A program made the position numbers and the translations under genes. The notes beneath the pieces are model-generated. The model was given only the letters and a program-made list of their open reading frames with translations. It searched no databases and was not told where the DNA came from. A stretch of DNA of 64,000 nt. Origin: CAIWHR01 sp963823215 (GTDB lineage: Bacteria; Pseudomonadota; Gammaproteobacteria; Burkholderiales; Casimicrobiaceae). Position 1 is the first letter of the stretch, and each line of letters starts with the position of its first letter. This document shows, in pieces, positions 27,901 to 37,502 of this stretch. Location: positions 62,001 to 126,000 of the forward strand of contig CAWGKT010000001.1 of the NCBI GenBank assembly GCA_963823215.1, given 5' to 3'.

Positions 27901-30900
27901 AGCATTTCTGGAAGCGACGCTGTTCGGCCTGCCGATGCTCGGCGTGAACATGCCGAATCGGGGATTCGTCGGCAGCAGCACCACCGGCGCGTTTACGCCG
28001 ACGGCAGTTCCCTCTGGACCGCGGGGCCGGTGCGCAGACGCCCGTGCCCGGTTTGGGATTGAAGATCTGGGACCATTCCGATGTCACCGGCGCTGACCCT
28101 GCACACCCCCCCGCCCCTCACCAACATTCAGGGTGGCACCGTAGCTGCGTCACTGGCTGAGCGTCGGGCCCGATGGCGTAGTCTCGAATCCAGCCGAGCC
28201 GGCACTGCCGCTGGCAGTGATCAACGTGACGCCGACGGACGGCGACCGTCCTGCGCGGCGTCGGATTCCGTGGTGGCAACTACACGGATATCCTGGGGTC
28301 ACCCCTCTCACCGGTGCCCCGACGACGGAGCTTGCGCGGCGTACACGTACCGTTGGTTTCGCCGGTCCTCTACCCGATGCGGCTTGCGACCGTCAACTAC
28401 TTTGGCGCGCTCGGCGCGGAACCGGCCGCGTCACTAGCCTGCTCGTCACGCCGGCGCAGCACAAGGCCGACAACATCGCGTCGGGCACCAGCACGCGTCG
28501 CCAGTACAGCAGCCTGAATCTTCGCCTGTACTACAGCGGGAACAGGACCGCGGCATCGAACTCGGACGCGCCGACCATCGTCAGCGTCGATGCTGCGCAG
28601 CCCGGAGGCGGCGGCCCCGTCGTGTTCACGGCGCAGGTCGTCGGCGATCCCACCGCGGCGATCTATCAGGTATGGATCACCTACACGGCCGACGGCCTCG
28701 AACGCATGGACATCGCTCCCGCAGGATCTCGTTCAGTGTGTGCGCGCCGCGCCCGACGCGCCGCTCCCGCTCATTTGCTCGGACGAGGATTCGCGCGTGT
28801 GGATGGGTCAGCTTGCCTCGCTGCCCTCCGATCCCATCAAATACGTCGTCCAGGCCGCGAGCGGCACCGGGCTCGTCACGCTCGACGACAATCGTGGACA
28901 GTACTACACGCTCAATAGCGGCACGCCGCCGAATTCGACGCTCGCGTTCCTCCGGCAGTCCGCCGGCTGCGGCGCAACTTCGGCGACAGCGTAGCGGTCA
29001 CTGCGGTGCTCGGTCCCGCGAGCTTGGCTGCGAACAAGACGGTGCGCGTTGCGATCGGTAGCGCGGCACGCGTCGGAACGACGGATTCGAGCGGGAATGT
29101 CACCGTCAATGTGCCGGTGACGCTGGTCCCCGGAAGCTACCCGATCACCGCGTCCTTTGCCGGTGACGACACCTTGGCGGCTTCCTCTATCACCGGTCCG
29201 ACGAACTTGCAAGTCGGCCCCGCGACGACGACCCTGACGCCATTCAGCACGGGAGTCGGGACGACGTTGAACGCGCCGTCGATTGGCGCTCTCCCCGGAC
29301 AACCGCTGATGCAGGAGGCGGTCAGGTACGACGTGGTGGGAACGGGCGGGACGGTTGGCTCCGCGACCCTCTTCGTGAACACCGACTACCTCGGGCGCTC
29401 CGTGCTGCCTCCGACCGGGCTTCGGGACGGCACCTATGCCATCACGGCGAAATACGCCGGCAATACACCGGCGACCCCGAACGTGCCCTATGGAGGTGCG
29501 ACGGCGACGCTGGGCTTGACGCTCCTACCACAGAGTCTCACCTACGGTGGCGGCGGTCTCCCGCTTTCCCTCACGGTGCCGGGGACGACCACATTCACGG
29601 TGTCGAGCGATTCCGGCCAGACGGTCACGGTAGCGCTGTCGCCAGAGACCCCTGCCACCGTTTGCACGCTGTCTTTTCCCACGACGAACAACGAGTACAC
29701 GCTGACCGCCGTAGGACCGGGAACCTGCACGTTGCTCATTACTGCAGGCGGGACCACCACGTTCGGTATCGTGGACGTGCTGCAGACCCGTCGCCATCAT
29801 GGGCGATCAGACCATTTCGTTTGGCCCGCTAGCCGCGAAGACGTATGGCGATGCGGACTTCTTGGTCAGTGCAAGTTCGTCGAGCAATCTGCCGGTCACG
29901 TTTGGGGCCGCGGGTAATTGCACGATTACCGGCAGCATGGTCCACATCACGAGCGCCGGTGACTGCACGATTACGGCATCGCAGGCCGGCGACACCCTTT
30001 ACAACGCGGCTCCCGATGTTCCGCGGTCGTTCACGGTGGCGCGGGCCGGCCAGACGATCAACTTCCCGTCGATTCCCCCACATCGTGGCCGGCGGCACGG
30101 GGACGTTCACGGTCGCGGCGATCGGTGGCGACGGGTCCGGTCACGTTCAGCTCGATCCGCTGGCGTTTCACGACGGCGGCACGACTCGGCCGAAACCGGG
30201 CGCGTCACGATCAGCGCAACGTCGCCACCTGCTGGGCATTACACTGCTACGACGCGGCGAGCCCGATCAGCAAGGCGCGAGCACGACCGTCGGCGTGAAC
30301 CTACGCCGACTACGCGTGACGCTGCGGCGACTCACGGGCGGTGGCAACTACGTCCATCAGACGGCGCCACGGTGCTGCACAGTCGTCTCATTGGCAAGGC
30401 GTCTACAGACCATAACGTTCGCTGGCCCGGGCAACCAGGTGGCAGGAACGTCGCGTCACGCTGTCCGCCTCGGCGTCGTCGGGGCTGCCGGTAAGTGTCG
30501 TTGGTGGCCTCTCTGCCCGCGAATTGCACGGTGGCCGGAAGCACGCTGACCCTCATCGCCGCGGGTACCTGCACGATCACCGCAAGCCAGATCGGCAACG
30601 CGAACTACGATGCCGGCGCCCGACGTTGTGCGCGTCGTCACCATCGCCTCCGCGGACCTCCCGAACGTGTGGACGAAGATCACGGCGCCAATGACCAAGA
30701 AGCGCTTCCAGCACACGGCGACGCGCTTCGAATCGGGACAACCGCTCGCAGGTCAGGTGCTGATCGCGGGTGGCTTCGATCGCACCGAGACGGCCCAGCT
30801 CACGGCGGAGCTGTACAACCCGGCCACGCGCACGTTCGTCGCGACGGGAAGCATGCTGACCAAGGCTGCCGGTCATACCGCTACGCTGCTCCTGGACGGC

Positions 30901-31740
30901 AAGGTCGTCGTGATTGGTGGCGGCAACGCCAAGGTGCAGAGGTTCGATCCGACACCCAAGACGTGGTCACAGCTCTCGACTTCGATGTCGTCGAACCGCA
31001 CCTGGCACACGGCGACGCGGCTGCCCGACGGCCGGGTGCTGGTCATTGGCGGTGAGGGCAACTCAAGCAGCACGTTGAGCTCCACGCTCGTGTACGACCC
31101 AGCGGCTGCGGGCAGCTTCAGCAACGGCCCGACGATGGACACGGCGCGGGAACGCCACACGGCGACGCTGCTTACGAGTGGTCCGAACGCGGGCAAGGTG
31201 CTGGTGGTCGGTGGCCGTAGGAAGTCGGGAAGCAACTACGTCACGCTGGCCACCTACCAGCTATGCGACGCGAATGTCTGCACGGCGTCGACGAGCGGCA
31301 TCGCGGCACGCTACTCGCACGCCGCGGTTGCCCTGGGAGCGCCGAACGCGGGCAAGACACTGGTGGTCGGTGGCGCGAACGGCAGCACCGACCTCGCGAG
31401 TGCGGAGCTCTACGATTCGGCAACCGGCACGTGGGCGGTTTCGGGGACCTTGGGCGTCCTCTTGCCGGCCCGTCGCGATCTGACGCTGTCCGAACTGCCG
31501 AACGGCCGGGCACTCGCGGTCGGCGGCAGCTTCAGTGGCAATGCGAAGAAGGACGCCGATGCGTACACGCCGCCGATTGCGGCAATGGCGGACATGTGGA
31601 CGCCACGCGCAGGACACACGGCAACCCCGCTCAGGGATGCTGCCGGCAACATCACCGGCATCCTGGTCACGGGCGGTGCCGACACTGATGCCGACGCCGA
31701 CGACGCGCTCGACTCCGCGGAGATCTACGGCACTCCATAG
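24949..31740 (+). pseudogene. Giant exported multidomain protein with PSVFS array, C25-like cysteine peptidase, Ig-like and kelch domains; frame broken many times
   Basis: The 6,792-base span is divisible by three and read in one direction throughout, but the frame changes at least ten times (near 26371, 26673, 26890, 27322, 28015, 28140-28440, 28715, 28985, 29785, 30075, 30490, 30613). Order: signal peptide ending TAQA-type cleavage at about residue 36; beta-sandwich; pre-peptidase-like domain (ARWYKVNVKPGQQLRVGLTG); 19-unit PSVFS array; gingipain-like peptidase with YVVIAGSDAVIPFFRYPD, PDLAVGRLVELPDEI, His in FLAGHFSAN (codon 27497) and Cys in MSAGCHAGYN (codon 27611); Ig-like repeats (AGDCTITASQAGDTLYNAAP and a second similar one); kelch repeats such as HTATRLPDGRVLVIGG. 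It is probably secreted. No sorting tag was recognised at the C-terminus. Confidence 0.72.
26128..26413 (+). repeat. PSVFS pentapeptide (15-nt) tandem array, 19 units
   Basis: 286 bases equal 19 units of 15 nt plus one. Unit identities in order: four PSVFS, PDAYA, PSVFS, QVQGS, five PSVFS, PRVFS, PSVFS, PRVFS, PSVFS, PRVFS, two PSVFS. The single extra base is a T near 26371, in the third PRVFS unit, and shifts the frame. Units use CCG TCG GTG TTC with TCG or AGC as the serine codon. Confidence 0.9.
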
Positions 31741-31768
31741 CCGACCGCGTGAGCTGGTCCCAATCTTG

Positions 31769-31800
31769 CCCCGCGTGAGCAATCACGCGGGGTTTTTCTT
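31769..31800 (+). terminator. Rho-independent terminator after the giant gene
   Basis: A perfect 10-base stem CCCCGCGTGA / TCACGCGGGG (31769-31778, 31783-31792) with a GCAA tetraloop is followed by TTTTTCTT. It starts 28 bases after the kelch-domain stop codon, and is the clearest intrinsic terminator in the window. Confidence 0.92.
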
Positions 31801-31947
31801 GCGGCCGTAGAATCTGGGCATAGCGTTCGGTATTAAGGAGTATTGCGTATTCACTGCCTCTCCGAGCAACCCGTGCGGATAAAGTTCAGCGACCGGGCCT
31901 CGGACGGGAGGCCGCCAGCTGGCGGAAATGTGGCAAGATGCGCGGCG

Positions 31948-31976
31948 TAGCCAAGGGTTTCGCGGATGGCTATAGT
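31948..31976 (+). promoter_or_regulatory. Weak promoter candidate before the first glycosyltransferase
   Basis: TAGCCA (31948-31953, 4/6 match to the -35 consensus) and TATAGT (31971-31976, 5/6 match to the -10) are 17 bases apart, placing transcription start near 31983, just before the preferred GTG start at 32001. Confidence 0.35.
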
Positions 31977-32000
31977 GCGTGGCAAGGGGCAGGGGGTGGG

Positions 32001-33213
32001 GTGGAACGACTCAACGACGCACGGATCCTGATCTACAGCCACGACAGCTTTGGCCTCGGCCACCTGCGTCGCTGTCGGGCGATCGCGCACGCGCTGGTCG
32101 ACCGGTTCAAGGGCGTGTCGGTGCTGATCCTGTCCGGGTCGCCCATCATCGGCAGCTTCGACTTCCGTTCGCGGGTCGATTTCGTGCGCATTCCCGGCGT
32201 GATCAAGCTCTCCGACGGCGAATACCAGTCGCTCGGCCTGCACATCGACCTCGAGCAGACGATGGAAATGCGCGCCGCCATCATCCGGCAGACGGCGTTG
32301 AGCTTTCGCCCGGATCTCTTCCTGGTGGACAAGGAGCCGCTCGGCCTCAAGGGCGAGGTCGTGCCGACGCTGCAGATGCTGAAGGCGCAGGGGACCACGC
32401 TCGTGCTGGGCCTGCGCGACATCATGGACGAACCCAAGCTCCTGCTGAAGGAGTGGAAGCGCAAGCAGGTGCTTCCCGCGCTGGAGCATGTCTACGACGA
32501 AATCTGGGTCTACGGCCTCGAGGATTTCGCGGACCCGCTCGAGGGCGTCGCCTGTCCGCTGGCGGTGCGCAAGAAGCTCATCTACACGGGATACCTGCGG
32601 CGCGCGGTGCCGCAACTCACCGAAGCGGACGCCGTTCCGGTCGGCGAGCAACCGTATGTGCTGGTGACCGTGGGCGGCGGCGATGACGGGATGTCGGTCG
32701 TCGACTGGGTGTTGCGCGCCTACGAGCACGATGCCGGAATCCCGCTGGCGGCGGTGCTGGTGCTCGGCCCGTTCATGCCGCCGGCCATGCAGCGCCAGTT
32801 CCGGGAGCGCGCCAAGCGCCTGCCCCACATCGCGGTCGTGACGTTCGACGCCCACGTCGAGCTGCTGATGGAACGTGCCGTCGGCGTGGTGGCCATGGCC
32901 GGTTACAACACCTTCTGCGAAATCCTTTCGCTGGACAAGCGGGCGATTCTCGTCCCGCGGACCACAGCCACGGCAGGAACAGCTGCTGCGCGCGCTGCGT
33001 GCCGACGAACGGGGGCTGGTCCGCACGCTCGACCCGCGCGGCGAGCACGATCCGGCCGTCATGGCCGCCGCATTGCGCGCGCTCCCGCAGCAGCAGCTGC
33101 CTTCCGCCTGCGGCGCCGAACAAATGCTGGGCGGTCTTGACGTCATCACCGATCTCGTGGCGATGCATGTCGGCGAAGCCACTTTGATTAAAGCGAAGGT
33201 CGCCGGGATCTGA
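32001..33213 (+). pseudogene. MurG-like glycosyltransferase (COG4671-type), one frame break
   Basis: About 400 residues of a GT-B fold glycosyltransferase related to MurG-like predicted transferases. The N-terminal signature ILIYSHDSFGLGHLRRC is followed by FRPDLFLVDKEPLGLKGE, the donor-side glycine run VTVGGGDDGMSVVDW, and GYNTFCEILSLDKRAILVPR. An extra base near 32962 (ACCACAGCC) breaks the frame; removing it joins VPRT to QPRQEQLLRALRADERGLV and the stop at 33213. The GTG at 32001 is chosen over an ATG at 31938 because GGGGGTGGG and a promoter lie just upstream, but the longer form is possible. It transfers sugar to an unknown acceptor, probably at the inner membrane face. Confidence 0.8.
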
Positions 33214-33285
33214 CCGGCAACCGCTCGCGACACGGGCACGGATGTCGCGCGCCCGGCATCACTTCCTCGAACCGCCTTTCGGCGC

Positions 33286-35250
33286 ATGTCCATGCCAGTC
33301 GTCATGATTTACGTCCAGCATCTGCTGGGCATCGGCCATCTGATGCGCGCCCGCCTCATCGCCGAGGCGCTGGCCGACGCGGGATCCGACGTGCACCTCG
33401 TGAGCGGCGGCATGCCGATCGGCGGGCGCATGCCGCGCGGGGTGCGCATCGTGCAATTGCCGCCGATCCGGGTCTCGGATGCGAGCTTCATGCCTCTGCG
33501 TGACGGCGATTACGTTCCCATCGACGACGCGTACCGGCTGGCGCGGCGGGATCTGCTGCTGGCGACGTACGATGCGGTGGCGCCCGACGCGGTCATCTTC
33601 GAAACATTCCCGTTCGGCCGGCGTTCGCTGCGCTTCGAGCTCGTGCCGCTGCTGGAGCGCATCGACGCGACGCGCCCGCGGCCCGTGGTCGTGGGCTCGG
33701 TGCGCGACATCCTGCAGATCCAGCAGAAACCGGAGCGCGAGCGCGAGATGCTCGGCTGGGCGAAGACCTGGTTCGACGCCATCCTGGTGCACGGCGATCC
33801 CCGTTTCGCCCGCTTCGAGGAAACGTTTCCGCTCATGCCCGAGCTCGGGCCGCCGGTGCACTACACGGGTTTCGTGCTGACTCCGGGGGAGCGGCTCGCC
33901 GTCGGCGCGGGCGGTCCCCGGCCTGAAGTGGTGGTGTCGGCGGGGGGCGGCGCGGTCGGGATCGAGCACCTCGCCATGGCGCTCGCGGCGCAGAAGGAAT
34001 CGCGCTTCGGCCATCTGACGTGGCGGGTGCTGGCCGGACCCAACATTCCGGACGAAGGGATGCGCCGACTGCTGCGGCGAGGCCGGTCCCGCTGCCGTGG
34101 TCGAGCGGTCGCGCGTCGATTTCCCGGCGCTGCTGCGGCAGGCGTTCGTCTCCGTGTCGCAGGGCGGTTACAACACCGTCATGGATGTCGTCACCAGCGG
34201 TGCGCGACCGGTGGTCGCGCCCTTTACCGGCAGCGGGGAAACCGAGCAGCGCGCGCGCGGCGAGCGCCTGCGCGATTTCGGGCTTGCGGTCGTCGTGGAC
34301 GACCGGACCAGCACGCCCGCGATCCTGGCGGCGGCCGTCGATGCGGCCGGCACCCGCGAGCACTGGGGCAGGTGGGATTTCGACAGCGAGGGAGCGACGC
34401 GGAGCGCCTCCATCGTGGCCGATCTCGTCGCGACGCGGGGCCGGGACCGGGGACGGGAAGACGGGTTGAGCGCCTGGCAGCGCCTCGACGCCGAGCTGGA
34501 CGCGTGGCGGGCCGACGGCCGGTGCGCGGACCTCTGGTGCCGCGACGACGACGCGTGCCGCCATTCGCCTGCGCTCGAACGACTGCTGGTAATCGCGCAG
34601 GACACCGAGGTTCCCGTCGCGCTGGCCGTCATCCCGGCGCTGGTGGAGCCGGGCCTCGTCGAGGCGGTGGCGCAGGCCCGATTCGCGACGGTCGTCCAGC
34701 ACGGCTATGCGCATCGCAACCATGCGCCGCCGGGCGCGCGCAACTGGGAGCTGGGGAATCAGCGACCGGTGAGCCAGACGCATCGCCGAGCTTGCCTCAG
34801 GTCGCGCCAGCCTCGCGTCGAGTTTCGGCCCGCGTTTCCGCCCCGTGCTGGTCCCGCCCTGGAATCGCATCGACCCGCTCGTGGTCGCACGATTGCCCGA
34901 AGCCGGCATTTGCCGGCTTGTCCACCTTCGGGCCGCGCGCCGGAGTGCATCCGGTTCCCGGCCTGGTGCAGTGCAATACGCACGTCGATCTGATCGCGTG
35001 GCGGCGCAACCGCGCTTTCATCGGCGTCGAAGCCGCGATCGATCGGCTGGTCCTGCACCTCGAGTCGCGGCGCGCAGGCGCTGACGACGCCGCGGAACCG
35101 ACCGGAATACTCACCCATCACCTCGATCTCGACGCGCCCGCATGGCAATTTCTGGCCGACCTCTTCGCGCGCACGCTCGATCATGGCGCTGCGAAGTGGC
35201 TCGACGTCGATGCGGTGTTCGGCATTTCCGAGTCGTGCCTGAGTGCGTGA
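33286..35250 (+). pseudogene. MurG-like glycosyltransferase fused to a polysaccharide-deacetylase-like domain, three frame breaks
   Basis: About 654 codons. Residues 1-265 are a glycosyltransferase paralogous to the upstream gene (VMIYVQHLLGIGHLMRARLI, VGSVRDILQIQQKP, VVVSAGGGAVGIEHLAMALA), continuing after a shift near 34075 with VSVSQGGYNTVMDVVTSGA. The C-terminal third resembles NodB-type deacetylases: CADLWCRDDDACRHSPALER gives the metal-binding aspartates and QHGYAHRNHAPPG the histidines, then VLVPPWNRIDPLVVARLPEA and GILTHHLDLDAPAWQFLADL. Further shifts lie near 34778 and 34905. The pairing suggests that one protein adds a sugar and N-deacetylates the product. Breaks are single-base and may be errors. 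Confidence 0.78.
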
Positions 35251-35274
35251 CAAGGCGATTCTTCCGGTTGTCAT

Positions 35275-35311
35275 CCCCGCCTTGCGGGGACGATCGCAAT
35301 CGTGCGATCGT
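35275..35311. terminator. Double hairpin between convergent genes
   Basis: CCCCGC-CTT-GCGGGG (35275-35289) is immediately followed by ACGATCGCA-ATCG-TGCGATCGT (35290-35311). It lies between the deacetylase-fusion stop and the convergent methyltransferase stop, fitting a bidirectional terminator. The first stem matches a common dispersed TCATCCCCGC-type repeat. Confidence 0.6.
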
Positions 35312-35350
35312 TGTTACTGGCTTTGAACAAACTCCAGGCCTCGGAGCCAC

Positions 35351-36034
35351 CTATTTCCGTCCGATCAGCATGAAGCGGACGTAGCGCCGCATCCTGCGCT
35401 CGCCGGCAAAGAGCACATCGCGCATGGGCGCCTGCGCCTGGAAAGCCGCGAGATCGGGAACGCAGTTGACGTGCTGGGCGCACGCGAAATAGTCGTTCGA
35501 CTGGAGCACCAGACGTTTGCCCGGCGGAATGCGCTCGTACCAGCGATCGAACGCCGCGAGATGTTCGCAGCTCGTGTTGATGACGAGATCGTCAGGCGAT
35601 GCGTCCGGCCGGCCGGCCTCGGGGTGCGCATAGTCCACTTCCAGCATGTCGGCCGTCCTGGCCGCGAAGCGGCCGGCGCGCACATGGGTCGCGTTGAGCG
35701 CCTCGGCGATCGCGGCGCAACGCGGATCGATGTCGATGCTGACCACCTTGCCGATCTTGAAGCGCAGGTCGTGCAGCAGCACCGCGCCCAGCACGCCGAA
35801 CCAGCCGCCGAGAATCGTGACGTTGGGAAGATCGGACCCGATGGCGCCGAGCAACGATTCGGCGAGCCACATCTTGCTGGCGATCTGGTTCTTGTTGAGC
35901 GCAGCGCCGATGTCCGGCTCGTCGTAGCGCGAGATCGTCGCCAGGACATCGCGCTGCAAGGCGCTGCCGGTATAGATGGCCAGCCCTTCGATGATGTCGC
36001 GGTAGAACTCGTCCGTTGCGGTCGTCAATGCCAT
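35351..36034 (-). CDS. Class I SAM-dependent methyltransferase-like protein
   Basis: 227 residues with a Rossmann methyltransferase core: motif I region VTILGGWFGVLGAVLL at about 72-87, the acidic motif VVSIDIDPRCAAIAEALNA that would bind the SAM ribose, and DLVINTSCEHLAAFDRWYER. No catalytic signature names a substrate. The C-terminus ends MRRYVRFMLIGRK. It is cytoplasmic by sequence. The gene lies between glycosyltransferase genes and signalling genes and points toward the former. Its role may be capping or modification of the same glycoconjugate, which is inference from position only. Confidence 0.72.
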   Translation of the reverse strand: MALTTATDEFYRDIIEGLAIYTGSALQRDVLATISRYDEPDIGAALNKNQIASKMWLAESLLGAIGSDLPNVTILGGWFGVLGAVLLHDLRFKIGKVVSIDIDPRCAAIAEALNATHVRAGRFAARTADMLEVDYAHPEAGRPDASPDDLVINTSCEHLAAFDRWYERIPPGKRLVLQSNDYFACAQHVNCVPDLAAFQAQAPMRDVLFAGERRMRRYVRFMLIGRK

Positions 36035-36264
36035 CTCCTTGCCGCGAGGATGGTCAAGCGGCGTCCTCTATGCGCGCCGGCGGACCGCCGCCGGCGCGCG
36101 TCTGCCGGGGCAGACCGCCGGTCGCGCCCGGCGAGCGGCGCGGATCCTCGCGCCACAAAGCATAGCAGTCGCGAGGGGCGGCCCGGTCCGTCTCCTTTCC
36201 TCCTGTCGGGCGATGTCGTATTCTGTTGCCGAAATGTCGGTCGGCCTGGCCACGGAGGCTGCGA

Positions 36265-36774
36265 GTGGATGTATTTCAGGAAGCGGAAATGCTGCGGAAG
36301 GTGCCCTTCTTCGGAGGGCTCGATCCGGCGAAGCTCAAGCTTCTGGCGTTCACCAGCCGCGCGTTGCGGTTCGCGGCCGGCGAGGACCTGATGCGATTGG
36401 GCGATCCGGCCGACAGCGCGTACGTCATCATCGAAGGAGAGGTGGAGATCATCGGCAAGACGCCCGCGGGCGAGTTCGTCATCGGCGTGCTGGGCAGCAA
36501 CTCGCTGATCGGCGAGATGGGCGTCATAGCGAACGCGCCGCGCGGGACCACCGTCCGGGCAAAAGGGAAGGTGCGGGCGCTGCGCATCGCGGGTGATGTC
36601 TTCCTGCGCCTGTTGACCGACAATCCCGGTTGCGCGCTGCATGTGATGCGCGACCTCAGCGGCCGCGTCAATGCGGGCAATGCGCGCCTCGCTGCCGCAT
36701 TGCGCGAAGTGGAGACGCTGAAGCAGCAGTTGCGGGATGCGAAGGAACCCACGCGCGGCGGCGCGCCTGCATGA
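36265..36774 (+). CDS. Cyclic-nucleotide-binding (Crp/cNMP) domain protein
   Basis: 169 residues that are almost only a cNMP-binding beta-roll: VPFFGGLDPAKLKLLAFTSR, GDPADSAYVIIEGEVEI, and the phosphate-binding cassette IGEMGVIANAPRGTTVRA with Glu and Arg in the expected places. A short C-terminal helix follows and there is no DNA-binding domain. It would sense cAMP or cGMP and relay it by protein contact. The GTG at 36265 is chosen because GGAGG lies seven bases upstream; longer frames lack a ribosome-binding site. Its stop overlaps the HD-domain gene start (ATGA). Confidence 0.85.
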   Translation: MDVFQEAEMLRKVPFFGGLDPAKLKLLAFTSRALRFAAGEDLMRLGDPADSAYVIIEGEVEIIGKTPAGEFVIGVLGSNSLIGEMGVIANAPRGTTVRAKGKVRALRIAGDVFLRLLTDNPGCALHVMRDLSGRVNAGNARLAAALREVETLKQQLRDAKEPTRGGAPA

Positions 36775-37502
36775 ATCCTCGCCAGATCTGCGCGGGCCTG
36801 TGCTGCGATCACACCGTCATGGATACGCAAACGATAATCGCCGTCGACGTCGGCGAACGCCGTTTCACGGACCTGTGGCGCCGTCGCGTGGGCTCGCCGC
36901 CATCGCCGGATGGTGCCACGGTCTATGCTGACCTTCGCCGCCGGTACACCGCGCCCTACCGGCGCTACCACAACCTCGGTCACATCCAGGAATGCCTGCG
37001 CCTGGCCGACGAGGTGGCGCCGCTGCTCATCGATCGCGACGCCGTGGAATTCGGGTTGTGGTTTCACGACGCCGTGTACGACACCGGTGTCACGACCAAC
37101 GAATGGCGCAGCGCCGAGCTGTTTCTCGGCGTGTCCGCCGGGGCGTCATTCGTGTTTCGACATCGCGTGTGCGGTCACATTCTGGCGACCCGCCATGCGA
37201 GGACGGCGCGCGGCAGCGACCGGTGTTTCCTCGTCGATATCGACCTTTCCGGGTTTGGCGCGCCGTGGGAGGAGTTCATCCGCAATGGCGCATTGCTTCG
37301 CGAGGAATCGTCCAACCAGTCTGACGCCAAGTACCACACAGGTCAGGTCATCTTCCTCAACGCCCTGCAGCAGCGGCCCCATTTCTTCCAGACGGAGTAT
37401 TTCCGCGACCGCTACGAGTCGATCGCGCGCGCCAACGTGGCCCGTCTGCTCGAGGAGCTGCGCGTGAAGGGTTACGGAGCCGCGACCCGATCGACCTTGT
37501 AG
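36771..37502 (+). CDS. HD-domain predicted metal-dependent phosphohydrolase
   Basis: 243 residues resembling the COG4339 family of predicted HD-superfamily hydrolases. The metal-binding core is visible: YHNLGHIQECLRLA (first His), then GLWFHDAVYDTGVTTNEWRS with the HD doublet. The C-terminal half has VDIDLSGFGAPWEEF and EYFRDRYESIARANVARLL. Overlap with the cNMP-binding gene by four bases suggests one unit, so the substrate could be a nucleotide, but that is inference. The 3' end overlaps the convergent cyclase gene by 31 bases. A second in-frame ATG at 36819 may be the true start, because the first 16 residues look poorly conserved. Confidence 0.75.
   Translation: MNPRQICAGLCCDHTVMDTQTIIAVDVGERRFTDLWRRRVGSPPSPDGATVYADLRRRYTAPYRRYHNLGHIQECLRLADEVAPLLIDRDAVEFGLWFHDAVYDTGVTTNEWRSAELFLGVSAGASFVFRHRVCGHILATRHARTARGSDRCFLVDIDLSGFGAPWEEFIRNGALLREESSNQSDAKYHTGQVIFLNALQQRPHFFQTEYFRDRYESIARANVARLLEELRVKGYGAATRSTL

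Noticed and set aside
27308..28096. Treating the peptidase core as a separate short gene
   Set aside because: The segment begins in mid-domain, has no ribosome-binding site, and its missing N-terminal half is present in another frame just upstream. A frameshift explains it better.
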